Part shown: positions 38,515 to 51,700 of the stretch, piece after piece | How the letters are laid out: every line of letters starts with the position of its first letter | Numbering within the stretch: position 1 is the first letter of the stretch | Source: Chloromonas sp. AAM2 | Lineage: Eukaryota; Chlorophyta; Chlorophyceae; Chlamydomonadales; Chlamydomonadaceae | DNA length: 64,000 nucleotides | Assembly (NCBI GenBank): GCA_004335635.1 | Contig: QAXH01005665.1 | Location: 52,483-116,482, forward strand | Reading direction: 5' to 3' | Notes under the pieces: generated by a model | Database searches by the model: none | Told to the model about the DNA's origin: nothing | Seen by the model: the letters and a program-made list of their open reading frames with translations, nothing else | Program-made: the position numbers and the translations under genes

Positions 38515-41500
38515 TCAAGCGACAGAGGTGACCTGGGGCACAGCAGCACTTGGCATGCCTTGTCGGCCTGCCGCAGCCTGCCTCAACGGCTGTAGCAACA
38601 GCGTGAGGTCGACCCAGTGGTAAGCGGACTGCGAGCGCAACTTCTCCAGTGCGTCGCATGCGGCACGCAGGGCGGGGGCCACAGGCGCCAGCCGCGCTCG
38701 CAGCTCCGCCTCTGTCACGGCAGACCTGTACCAGGGCAAACAGCAGCAGATCAAGCTAGTTGACTGACCTGTAGCAAGGTCGATGACAGCAGCAAGCCCA
38801 AGTTTGTAGTACTCAACAATGGCCTCAGCACCCAACAAGTCGTCACACCTAATGGCGACTTTGACTATTGGCGGCTGCAGCAGGTCAGTACGTGATACGT
38901 GCAGCCTGGTAACACAGCGGCGAATGTGCCATAGCCAGACGGACATGGTCAAGCTTCTGTTCAATCACTCCAATGTTGCGTGCCTCCCTTTCCCCAGCCG
39001 GTCCTGTATCTCACTTTGGATCCTTGGCCTTGATTTGAGCCATCCCCCTCTTGACTGCCAGCTCGGGGCTCAGCAGACGATGGTAGTGGCACAGCTGCAG
39101 GCAACACGTTTGGAGGCGGCAGCCGATTCATGCACAGCTGCAGGCAACACATTTGGAGGCGGCAGACGATTCATGCACAGCTGCAGGCAACACGTTTGAA
39201 AGCGGCAGACGATTCATGCACAGCTGCAGGCAACACGTTTGAAAGCGACAGACGATTCATGCACAGCTGCAGGCAACACATTTGGAGGCGGCAGACGATT
39301 CATGCACAGCTGCAGAGCCCATTCCCACCTGCAGATACAGCTGTCGTTCACTCATGCGTCGTGCCATGAGCACTCCTCCGTGGCCCGAGGCGTCGGGGTG
39401 CGGGCAGCGGTCCATCTCGCCACACGGCCGCAGCACTACATCACGGAAACCTGCGCAGAGGAAACACGCAGACAGTTGGGCACACGTGCCAATCGGTTAC
39501 AACCCTCCATGACCACTCGCCACCCTTGACTGGTTATCCGGCCTTTTCAACACATTGAAGTCAGTTCAGAACCATAGCCATAATCACAAACATAACTGTC
39601 TGCAGCAGCACTGTAGGCTCACCTGCTGTCACTTCTATGCTCAAAGCCGTGCTTTGAGAAAATCTACAGATGCCATGTGATGATGGTGATGCCGGGGGCA
39701 CCTACCATTGCTTCCAGGTGCTGCGTTATTGCTTGCGTCGTGCGCTGCCTGCGCCAGCTCATCGTCAGCATCCAGCCACCCATCGTAGTACCGGGACACG
39801 ACCTCACGCGCACGCAGCACAACCTATGCAGCAAGATGGAAGACAGTGACTGGAGAAAGCATAGTCTGGCACATGAATATGAGGTGAAGCCAGTGCTCGA
39901 ACAAGCAATTTGGCACGCTCAACACCACTGCGGGTTAGGCCTCGTGTGTTCGCTGAACAATACGGTATACACCACGCTCGTGTCTATGCCTTTGGGCCGT
40001 CACGCACCTCGCCTTGCTCAGGGTAGGCCAGGGCAGTGCCCATCCCGTTTCGTGTCCTCTGACGGCTTCCCCGGTGTATATATGTGCATACATCAGTCAA
40101 TACTTTAAACCAAAGTTTGGTTCGCACCTCACTCTTGCAAATATTCTGGGGCTGGCGTGGGTCGGGGTGAATGACTTATTCTAAGAACAACTGCATACTT
40201 GGTTTGGCCTGGAAAACTCGGGGTCATGGTGAAAACGTGCAATGTTTGGCCAGAAACGGCCTTTCCAGGAGGCATGGTGGGTGAACCTGGGTTGCATGCA
40301 GCCAAACTGGTTGGAAAAGATGCGTCTGGATGTCAGCTACATGTACATATCTTCAGAGCGGGATTTGGTGCGGAGGCTGAGGAACAGCATCCCGGCAACC
40401 GGAGGGGGTCAGGCCCTCAAAACTGGCCTCGGAAGCCAGTGCTCACAAATGAACACATCAATGGACAGTTTTTCTTGCATGGAAGGAGGCAGAAGGACTC
40501 GTATGAGTGATGTGTCGTGGCAGAAACCCCCGGAAAACATATTATTATTATTATTATTATTATTATTGGAGCGGCTACTGGATGTCAAACTTGCAACTAG
40601 AGCTTCCCGCGGCACAGGTCAAAGCCATGGCGGAGGCCCAGCGATGGCTTGGAACGCTGCACTTGCGCATGCCTAAGCGTTCTGCATCGTCGTAATGCGT
40701 CAGTGCATACTCAGAGGCAGGTCAAAGCCGCGGCCTGACACGTGCCCGAGTTTGAAATGTATGTGTTGATGTGTATGCGATGGGCAGCAGCGATTGGTAG
40801 CAGGCAATGCAATTCATGCGACTCACAGACGTTCGGCTGCCTAATCATGCGACTGCGCATCCACCCCGCCATCATGACCCACTAGTCCGGGCTGTCGTCG
40901 GCAGGCCAACAAGGCGCGCTGGCCTCAGCCCCATGGATTCAACAAGTTGGTTCAAGCATGCAGCTGCGCAATGCAGACACAGGCCATCCAACCATGCCTG
41001 CATTTTCATGCAGTGGCAGGCCCATCGAAGGACCATGCATGCAGAGACATGACCATTAGCTACACTTAGCTACAAGCTCATGCATTCAGGTACGGGCCCA
41101 GCATGCAGTGGCAGGCCCATGCATTCGTATATATATATATATATATATATGCAAATGCCCCGCTCGTTGATTGCTTTGATTTCTGACTATTCTCGTTCCT
41201 TGGCCTGTGCCCTAGTGTGGTAAGGCGTACTGGTGTTGCCCGAGACCTCCGCTTCCCAGCGCAGCATCTGTCACCCAGCTACCACGCGCTGTATATAACA
41301 TCATTCATACCTGGTTGGCCAGCTGCGCCCCCTGCAGTGTTCTCTGCGGGTCCCCGACAGCCTCAGGCGGACTGAGCAGCTGCTCTGCGCTCATGCGGCC
41401 CACTGCCACCTCCAAGGCACCGCGGAACTCAAAGCGGCTGCGCTTTGGGCCCGGGGCGGTCAGGGTCAAGGGCTCGCATGACTGCGGCATAGGGAAGAGA

Positions 41501-44500
41501 CAACGACGAGATAATTAGTAGCAATAACCACATTGCAGGGTTATACCGGAGAAAATTCTAGTTTTCCGGATCCCGGTAAACTGATTTTACGCTTGACCAG
41601 ATGCACTTTTTGGCGCCGGTAAATTGCTGGGCGACTAGGCCTCCAGATTACAGGCTCCCGGTAAACTGATTCTGGCTTTACAGCGACTAGATGATAAAAA
41701 AACGGTTTATATCATCAGTTTCTAGAGCCGTTGCCTCCGCTCCTCTGCTTCTGCAGCCTCTCTCATCAACACAGCATCCTCGTCCTCATCCACATCCATG
41801 CCATCCACCTCAGATTTAACCACGTCTATCATCTCATCCTCCTCACTTTCCAACTCCTCCAACGCTTGCTCATCCACAACCAGCTCGTTCTCCTCACACA
41901 GTTCAAATGCCTCTCTTATCTCTCTCCCCTTGGCCCCCTGATCCCCTAACACAACCTCTCAGGTGTGGAACCTGGCCACAGCCTCATGCAGTGCTTTGGC
42001 CCTGGGACGTGGCAGGGTTAGCAATGTCCCATGGCCCGGACCATTGCCAACCGCTTCCCAAAGCTTCTCCGCCTCTCTCACTACAGTATTATTCTCATGG
42101 TCGCCAATCTCCGCAACCCTAACATGACAGTGACACGTAATAATGCATCCATGCATGTGGCAGGTCTTGGTGATCTTGACCTTTCTGAACCCGCGCTCAA
42201 CATTGCGCTTCAGCTTTAATGCCATGGTGCTGGTTCGCCGGTAAAGTGCGGCTGGGCAATGCTGCAACTCACGGGCAGCCGGTGAACCTGCCCAGGAGGA
42301 CTAACGGCCAACTGGAACCCGGCGCCCCGTTTACCTTACCGATTCCCGGCTAAGTCGCCGGGAACCTGAAATTTTAGGGCCAAGCTTTTACCGAATCGGT
42401 ACCGGCGGTAGAACCCTGCCACATTGGGCAGTCATTAGGTTCTCACAGCATTGGAGAGTCGTCGTTAGGGTTGGAGCGGGACTGAGGTTGAATTTGTTGG
42501 TGAGGCAGTCACAGGATCAACACGACTGTGGGGGGAAAAACATGGTATGATGAGGCAGCTTGCTGGCACGTGAACAACACGAGCATGTCAGCTTAGTTCT
42601 CATCCCAATGAGATGATCCGCCTATCTTGCACTGCCTGCCATGCCTCCTCGGCACCATGGTGTCAACATTAAATGCTTCAGTTCTCCCGTTCCTCTCCGC
42701 TCGGCCCGTCTGCTGCCCTCTCCCTCTCTGCTCGGCCCGTCTGCTACCCCTTTCCCTCTCCCTTACACACACGCTTACCTGGTAGAGTGCTTCATCGTCG
42801 AGTGCACTGCCACCGAACATGTCCGCATCCGCCTCACCGCCCTGGTAACCGCTGCCCTGGCCTGAGACACACACACACACACACACACATGCAGTAATGC
42901 GTGATGGTGATGATGGTCTCGGCAGCTTGAGATGCATGTGAGGAGACATGTAGCCTGAGAACTTGGGTCACAATGAATGTTCAAAATGACACCGTCATTT
43001 CGCAAGAGATGTTGCAGCCGCTTGCCCGGCAGCCTGTGACACAACAGGGGGTTGTGCTAATGCAGGAATGTCTGCGGATGATGGTCTCAACAAGCCCTAC
43101 ATCTGCATGGCAGCAGCGTCAACCCTGAAGCAGCAGGCAATAGCAAAAGGCTTTCCCTCGAGGTCGGCCGCTCCCGTGCCTCACCTCCCTGCTGCCTGTA
43201 TCTTGTGGCGTCCAGCCCTAGGCACTCTGCCAGCCTGGCTGCGTCGGTGCCCTGGAGCACGGCCACCAGACGCGATACCACGGGGTGGACCTGCAGGCGT
43301 AGACACAACCATGTGCCCATGGCCAGCATGATGATTGACCAGTAGGTTACAGGCAATTTCCCTCCCCCGCATGCCCCCGCTGAGCGGTCTCTCCCAGGAC
43401 TGAAGGCATGCAAACAACAACAACAACGACAACATGCAGACGGCATGGTGATTGGTTGGCCATGCGTGGGCCAATGTCCCTTCCCTTGACAGAACGACAC
43501 ACACATGTGATCCTTACCTGCTGGCCCAAGTAGTACTCGGTATCCAACGTGAGCCGCCCACCACTCTCCACCAGCTCCTCTGGATGGTAAGCACGCTCCG
43601 CCAGACCGCCGCTGCCTCCGCTCGCACTCTTGCCCGTCGTGGTGGGCGTCGCCATGCCCGTCACGCCAACAGACGCCATTCCTGCGGTGCTTCTACCCGG
43701 TGTAGGGCCCATGGAGCTAGCACCAGCACCATGCGTCGCTGGCAATGGAGTGTGCGGCAATTGCCCGCCGTTTTGGTGCTGCGCAGCAGCTGCGGACGTC
43801 TCACCCTGCTGCGCATGCGTCGCAGCACCTGCAGCATGATGACCATTGCTGCATGGCGCGTCTGGATGCGGAGTGCCGATCGGTGCCTGGTTTCCTGCTC
43901 CTTGTGTCTCTGTGGGACGCTCTATGCAGATGACGTAAGGCACGGCTTCGCCAGGCATCGTACCGTCGCGCTTTCCAGCCGCACGCCGACGCATTGCGAC
44001 CTACATAGCATTTGAGCCATTGTTGTCAATGATTGATCATCTAGGTGCGTGTAGACATCAATCAATAGCCAGAGACCGGAGAGTGATTGATCTTGTCGCG
44101 TTTGCACGCATGCCAATGCACGTGGCAGCTGGCTGCGCAGTTCTTTCTGCAAACTTATCGCGCCTCACCTGCACGTGCGGCTGGCTGCGTGCGTCTGTGT
44201 ACTCCTCGATGCGCTTTGTCAGCTGCTTGGTGATCACGAACTTCTGCAGGGACACCGTCCCCGACATGACGGCTTCGCGAACCTCCCTGCGCCAAGCAGC
44301 AGCAGAACAGACAGGCAGGCAAGACATAACCCGCATGAGCAAAGCCTGCGTACCTTGGTCCCTTCTCAAGCGCCCACCACACTCCGGGAGATGCAACAGT
44401 GTGGCCATGGCGGACTGAAGTAGCGTTGCACATCCTCCCCTTTCCCTGTAGTTCCTGCCGTCAAGGTAAAGCTTACAGGCGGGCACTGGATCAGGTGTGA

Positions 44501-45690
44501 CAGGCCGCACCTCAGATGTTCGTGTATGTCCGCCACCACCTCCTCGCAGGGCCTGCAGCTGAGCACCGCCGACAGCACCCGGTGGCCCGCGTCCTTGCTC
44601 AGGGCACACCAGTCGCGGCGCACGATGTCAAGACCCTTCTGCTCCTGAACCTGCATTCGCATCCGGGCATGGCATGTACCGTTGTATGTGAGCAAGCGTT
44701 TGCTTAGCTGCAACCTTATTTCTGCCCCTCTTATTGCCCCTGGTGTATGTACCCTCACCTGCTGTTGCCTAACAATAACCCGACCCACACTGATCTCCAG
44801 CCGTTCATCAACCGTGGAAGTTGTGGCCCACAAGTACATAGCGTACCTGCTGCCTAGTTTGAAGCGTATGCATGCGCATTACGCACCATACCCTTGCTTG
44901 TGAACAGATGTCAGGCAATTGCGTGTAAAACTGGGTTGTGAAGTGCAGATGCATAGTCTGCCTCTGTCCAGCCACACGATGTGTTCATCCATTTGTCCTT
45001 CCTTCTTACCTCGACCACAGAGTTGCCTGGCCCTGGCTCCAGCTTGATGGCTGCATACTTTTTCTTCTTGAGCAGCAGCATGCACCGGAAGATAGCGTCA
45101 AGCTCAATCTCCAGCAGCTTGTACCTGAACAGTGATAGGTTACATGTAACAGAGACACGGTCAAAAGACACGACACGGAATGGAACCACCCTGACCTACC
45201 CTGAGCAAGGAAGGTGTGTTGTGTGTTTATTCAACGTCAGCAGAGTTTTCATCTCGATGCAAGTCAGTGGGTAACGAAGTCGAAGCACAGCAGTGGTGCT
45301 GGGCGTCTTGAGACAAACCAGGGCCAGACCAGCTTAAACGAAGTGGAAAGAGGCCCGTGACCTTTAAAGTCGTAGCACTGTAAGGGGTGCATGTGTACAC
45401 GTACGAGGGGCGTGTCGTGTTGTTTCTAAACCTACAAACTCCGGGCCCCAGCTTTCACCTCTATATATATAATCTTCTTACACCTCTTCTTATACCTTGT
45501 TACAGTAGGGAAGCAGTCACATCAGCCTCACCTCTTGTTGACTTCCTTCTTGATGCGTGTGCCCAGCTCTCGTGCGACTGACAGGTCGGTGCTGCCTGTG
45601 TTGATCATGATGGAGTCAGTGTCGCCGTAGATCACCTGCAGGGCACGATCATCGTCATCATCATCATCATCATCGTCGTCGTCGTCGTCG

Positions 45691-45721
<31 letters not shown>

Positions 45722-48700
45722 CATCATCACCATCATCACCATCATCATCATCATCACCATCATCACCATCACCATCATTACATGGCTTTTCATGGCTTAA
45801 CCCACGGTGTTGCAGCTAGGCACAATATCTCTCCAAGAATTCACAGGACACGATGGGAGTGAGATATGGATATGGTCAGGGTGGCATCGGCCCGCCAAGC
45901 CCATGTCATGTGGCGGCTTCCCTGACACATACAGACGCATGTGAGCGGGGGCGGTATTCCCTCCCCTGCTGTGTTGGCTTTCGTTTCTTGCTCGGGCTTG
46001 GACATGCAGGGCAGCATGCACTCAGACCGTGTTGCTGGATGTTCCTTGTGTTCCCAGGGCAGGTCAGGGTATCCAATCCCACCCACCTCTGCCCCCAGTG
46101 TGCCTTGCACCAGGTCCACAGTGGCCTGAAGGATGCTCCGACCCTGCGTGGGTCAGCATGTTGCACGACATAGTCAGCAGCACTGCGGCCTTGGTGTATG
46201 CATAATAAGCAAGCAACCTTACAGCTCAAGCTGCCACGATGGTCATCATTATCATTTCAAGGGCGTTTTGCTTAATGCAGTTTTGCAGCTTGCGGTGCTC
46301 AGACCAAACAGCGTGCTTCTATGCCTCCAAACAAGTGCTGTGCTGCAACGCCTGACCATTTGGCAGCTGCTATGCCTGGTGCCTGACTGCCTGCCCACTG
46401 ATCGTAGCAAGAGAGGAATGTGTTTGGAATGCACGTGCTGCATGTTGCCACACCGATGCTTCTCATACGCACACACACCTGTGATGTGATCAGCTCGGCC
46501 AGTGGCTTGGCATAGAAACGGCTGCTGGTAAAACCCAGACAACCGTACCTGCACACGATGTGACGTTGAAAACGTTTAAAAACTATGGTCAGCTTGTTGC
46601 TCAACGGTCAGCTCAGGGCAAGAAGAGTAACCGCCACATGCACACATGGCGTGAGGCAACGATGGAAGTCATCAACATACAGAGTGGAGGATGGGTGGAT
46701 AGCAGAACATCTGAACATCTTTCAGGTTTCGGCATATGGCAGTCTGAGCATCACTCGACTGGCTCCGCCCCTGTGCCTCACATTGAGTTGGCCGTCAGCT
46801 TGAGTGCCTGCTGTCTAATGTTGAGCTGCTGCTTGACGATTGGGTCGCGAGCGTTGGCCATGGCAGACTTGGCCTGCGGCAATGAATCAAACACATTATC
46901 AATGCACCTGGGTTGTTCTGCTCACGGGAGCACAATACACGCACATGCATGTCAGCTGCAGGCACATCAAACACTTGACAGTTGAAACAGGTGAGAAGGA
47001 AAGGACGCTGGAATCAAACACACGTCATGTCATGTCGGGCACCAGCTCTCGAAGAACAGAAACAGGGTCTCAAGCACAGTGGAAGGCAGCTTACCTGTCG
47101 CCTGCGCTGCACCAGCCCCTGAAGGATGGTGGGCAGGGGTGCCAGACCGGCGCCCAAGGCGGGGCCAGCGGGCAGAGGGGGCATGGAGCCGTCGGTGGGG
47201 CGCGTCACCGTGCTGAAGCAAATGTTGAACTCCTGCATGCGTGCAAGACAAATGAGAGACGGCCAGAACAACCATGCCATGCCATGCCTTGCTCTGCTTT
47301 TGTACGTTCCGTCCAGAGCACATCCTGGTGCAGCTCAGTCCAACCCACAGGTGCCCTTACCCTACAGGTGCCCTTGCTATCCCATGTTTCATGTGTGTCA
47401 GTGTTACCTGGATGATGGATGGGTACAGTGAGTTGAAGTCCAGCATGATGACCAGCCTGTCGTACAGGCCCTTCTTGGGCTCCAGCACCAGACCACCCAG
47501 GTACTGGGGCTTGCCTGCCTTGCCGCCCTTGGCAGCGACACCGCTCTTCGGAGCACCTGGAATACCAAAATTGCCGCCTCCGCAATGTTTAGGACTTGCT
47601 GTCGAGGTTGGCATCTGAGAAACCTTTGAATTGTACGCGACAAGGTTCGCGTTTGCGTTGCGCGACAATCCAGATCTCTATGAAACCTTGCGTCGGGACA
47701 TGTGCGTCGGGAGTGTGCGTGGCAGCATACTACGGATTAACTTCCAGTAACTGACCTTCTTCCTCGGGCATGTCGTCCATGTCCATCATCACCATATCCT
47801 CCTCGCCACCACCATTGGCAGCATCAGCTCCGGCACTTGCGGTGCCCTTGCCATCGGCCTTGCGCTTCTTGGTCGATGTGGCCTTGCCCTTCGCGCCCGT
47901 GCTTGCGCCGCTCGAGGCGTCCTTGAATCCGACCTTGTCCGGCAGGATGAACTTGCGTGCATGGAACTCGTGAAGAAGCAGCATCTCAATGCGCTGAGCC
48001 CGCGCACCCTGCGTGGAGCACACGTTGAAGCGAAAGCTCTAGAACAGGCCTGGACTCTGCCCTGGTCACAGCTGGCCTTGCCCGAAGGATTGACTGCCCA
48101 TCACTTGCGGTCTTCCATACCTGAAGTGTCTTAGTCCAGAGCGACCCACTGAGCGCGGTAAGCGCGCGAGTGAGCGGAAGGATGGACAGGTGGAACATGA
48201 GGCCGAGCGACAGCCAGGCATCGCCCTCCGCATGCCGCACAAGGTCAAGAAGGCCCTGTACAACAGCATGCCTGGTGATGGAGTTAGCACAACCGTACAC
48301 AGACAGGAACAGATCAAGAGTAAACAAACAAGACCTCGTGGGCCCTGCACCCTGCCCCAGCAAACCTCAAATGTCCACAAAACTTGACGCAAGTATAAGC
48401 AGCGTTGCAGAGCCTGGATGGCCTCAAAGAGTTCTGACACGTTCGCGATAAAAAGCCTGCGTACCTGTGTCGTGGTGTAGTTCCTGGCAATGTCCGCTGA
48501 CGTGAGGTCGCCGCGCTCCTGGCCCAGCAGCGAGGCACTCAGCGTGCGCAGCGTGAAATCCACCTCCCGCACCAGCTCGCGAGCTGCAGCACACACCACC
48601 TTGAGCACACACATTCATGCTAACTGTTCGTGACTGAGCACGGCGTGAACCCAATTCCTGCAGGACGTGATCAGGGCCATCGCTTCCCCTCTTAACAGTT

Positions 48701-51700
48701 GCTGCCCAGCAGGCGCATGCAGCCCTTTATTGCTGGTGCTGAAGTGAACTCGACAGTTGTGCTGAATTATTCCCCGCAACTCTTGCTACCGCTGAGCAGT
48801 CCTCCTGGGACTGAAGGCCATGTAACAGCACGACAAAACAACAAAACTTTGCCAAGTGATGCCCCAAAAACCTCTACGCAGCCCAGGCGCAAATGATGCG
48901 TACCAGTACTAGCAGCAATCTAGGGCCCCACCTGATAGGTAAGTATCGCAGATGACCCTCCCGGCCAGCGCACTGAGTGTGCCCTGGCTCGCCCCGCCCC
49001 CATACGCGTGGCCTCCGCCCGTCATGCGAGGCCAGCTGCTGCGCTTGAGCCGACCGATGCGGCTCCACAGGGGCACCTGGAACATGCGAGTCGAGGCTGG
49101 GGTGAGGCTAACCTGAGGTTAGGCTAGGGTTGGTCTAGGGTTAAGCTAGAATTGCGTTGGGACTAAACAAAGGCACATGCTCAGCACTTCGGGAGGCTGG
49201 ACTGGGTTGAACCTCGGTTCGGCCAGGGCTACGGTGTGCATGGGTAGGCATGTAAAGACAACACAACGTACTGCTGACTCACGCAACACAATGTACTGCC
49301 TGACTCACGCAACACAATGTACTGCCTGACTCACGCAACACAATGTACTGCCTGNNNNNNNNNNNNNNNNNNNNNNNNNNNNNNNNNNNNNNNNNNNNNN
49401 NNNNNNNNNNNNNNNNNNNNNNNNNNNNNNNNNNNNNNNNNNNNNNNNNNNNNNNNNNNNNNACGCAACACAATGCACTGCCTGACTCACGCAACACAAT
49501 GTACTGCCTGACTCACGCAACACAATGTACTGCCTGACTCACGCAACACAATGTACTGCCTGCTTTACCTTGTGATGTTGCATGCGTGTGAGCAGCACGT
49601 GCAGGTCAAAGGCGCTGATGTTGTGGCCCACTAGCACGTCCGCATCAAGCGCCTGCAAAGCGCAATGCAGTCAGTAAAAGTAAGACAACTGCTGCAAACA
49701 TCGCACTTAATTGGAGGTAAGATGGTTAGGTGGTTATTATGCTGCTGCTCTGGTCAACTTTTGAAGTTTCAGTCGTTTGTTTTCAATGCCTACATGGCCT
49801 ATCTAAGCACACTCAAGGTGATCCTAGGAAGAGAACCTCGTGTTCCCTAATCATGGCCGATGAAAATCATCTGGCAGCCCTGACAGTCCAGCTGCCCCTT
49901 GCAGTCCAGTTGCCCGGTGACAGCATGCAGAACGATAGTAAGCTAAAATCGAGTGTCCACCAATCAAGGCTGTCTGGCGAACCAGCAGTGTAACAAAGGC
50001 GCCCTCGCCCACCTGCATCTTAGCCAGCAGTGTGGTGAGCAGTGACCGCTCCGAGGGCTGCAGCAGCAGCATGTTGCCCCCGTTGAGCCGGCCCCTCGGG
50101 CCCCGGTTTTCAGCAGCGGCAGCGGCCTCAAAGCCCGGCGGCCATGCGTGACCGTCCAGCTTGCGCAGCACACAGAAGTTGCGGAGGACCTGCGATGCAA
50201 TCACAGAACATCATTGCCAAATAGTAGGCTCAGACCCATAACAGACTGGCTCATGCTAGCGACCGATTCTCAACAATGGCTGCACGCTCTTAATCCCAAA
50301 ATCTGTCTGTCCGCTTCGTTCCTGTGCTCTCTAACCTTCCTTCTCCTCCATCTCGTCTTCTCTGAAGCACACCCTGCCTCCACCGTACTGCGCTATTGTT
50401 TTTCCCTCACACACCTGTTGTTTGTTCCACTGGTCCTGAGCCATGGGTGCCTCCAAATCCACAAAGTCAACCAGGTTGACAACCGCAGCGGCAACAATCT
50501 GAAAACAGCAGAGATTAACAGAAACATTAAGGATCAGTTGGTGAGTGGAAAAGCGTGTGAATACCTGGGAAGGACAGGGAGGTCAGCAAGACGGACATCT
50601 CAATAGTAAGGGTCGGATGGTGGGAGTCAACATGGGCTTGCGAGCAGTCTGGGAAGTAGTAGGCAAGACAGGCAACGACGCGATGGGGCTGTTATCCTTT
50701 GCCCTTAGTTGCTGATTGGCTTGTCCAGGGAGTCATGTACGTTTGTGTGTGTGCGTGTTGGGGGTCAGGGAGCAGCAACTGCATTGTTGAAAGCAGCAGT
50801 ACAGCGATCCTTCAGTCCCTTGCCATCCTATTGCCTGCATCTCCCTGGGTCTGGGGTCAAATCCAAGCACAACACACCAACTGTTCGCCCTTCACACACG
50901 CCAGTCCCTTGCCCTGATCACCTCATGCTGCTGTGTGCCCGGATTGATGACAGTCTTGAGGTTGAGTGATGCGACGGTGACGGGCGGGGCGGGCCGGCTG
51001 CACACGTCGGGGTGGGTGGGGTCGCACACCAGCGACTTGGGTGAGGCAAGGGACAGCTCGACCTTGCACCAGCTCACCTTCAGGCAGAGCTCTCAACAAT
51101 GTGTCATCATGATGGTATATTGCGTGTATGATGGGGACAGTAATCAAGCTGAAGCTTACTGATGGGATAGACATGATGAGTGAATTATGCTTGAGACAGT
51201 GATTACAATTCAGCCCTAGTGCGTTCGAGCGGAGGTGGCTGGGATAGGCAGGCACACAGGCGGCACGAGTGCGAAAATCTGTAGATTACGAAATCTTGGG
51301 TTGCAGCGCACTCAGATTTCATAGTGAGCAGACGTTTGTTTGCACCGTCGAGCTGTGTTTGGCTCTCCAGCTGCACCTAGTTGCAGTACTCAATCCTCAT
51401 AATGATCATACGTGTGTTTCACCGTCAAGCTGACTGTTGGCCCCTGTGCTGCCCTGTCTCTCCAGCCCTGCGCTCGCTGCTTTCATTACCACCAAGTAGC
51501 ATACACCATATGCAAGTCACCTAGTTCTCTCGGCCCACCTGATTGCAGTACTCAATCCTCTGCGCTCCCTGCAGCACGGTCCAGCAGGGCCCCTTGAGCT
51601 TCCGCTTGACCAGCAGGGACTCCAGACAAGGCACAGCGGCACCGAACAGGGCAGTGAAGTGCTGGCCAGTCAGCGTTGGGCTCAGGAGGGGCTCGCTGGC

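Noticed and set aside
38726..38824. Additional small intron between [15 protein letters not shown] and RSAVTEAEL at the end of POLA1
   Set aside because: The frame is continuous through it and the candidate intron would be only about 43 bp, shorter than any other intron in the window.
40199..40695. Plus-strand frames with poly-Tyr or poly-Leu runs
   Set aside because: They pass through the ATT microsatellite in a POLA1 intron, with no homology.
41722..42267. Acidic minus-strand frames as an extra POLA1 exon or separate gene
   Set aside because: They lie wholly inside the hAT-type element, are broken by a stop and lack matching splice borders.
49258..49560. CRISPR-like array of short repeats
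   Set aside because: The copies are directly adjacent with no spacers, and the region is a eukaryotic intron with an assembly gap.
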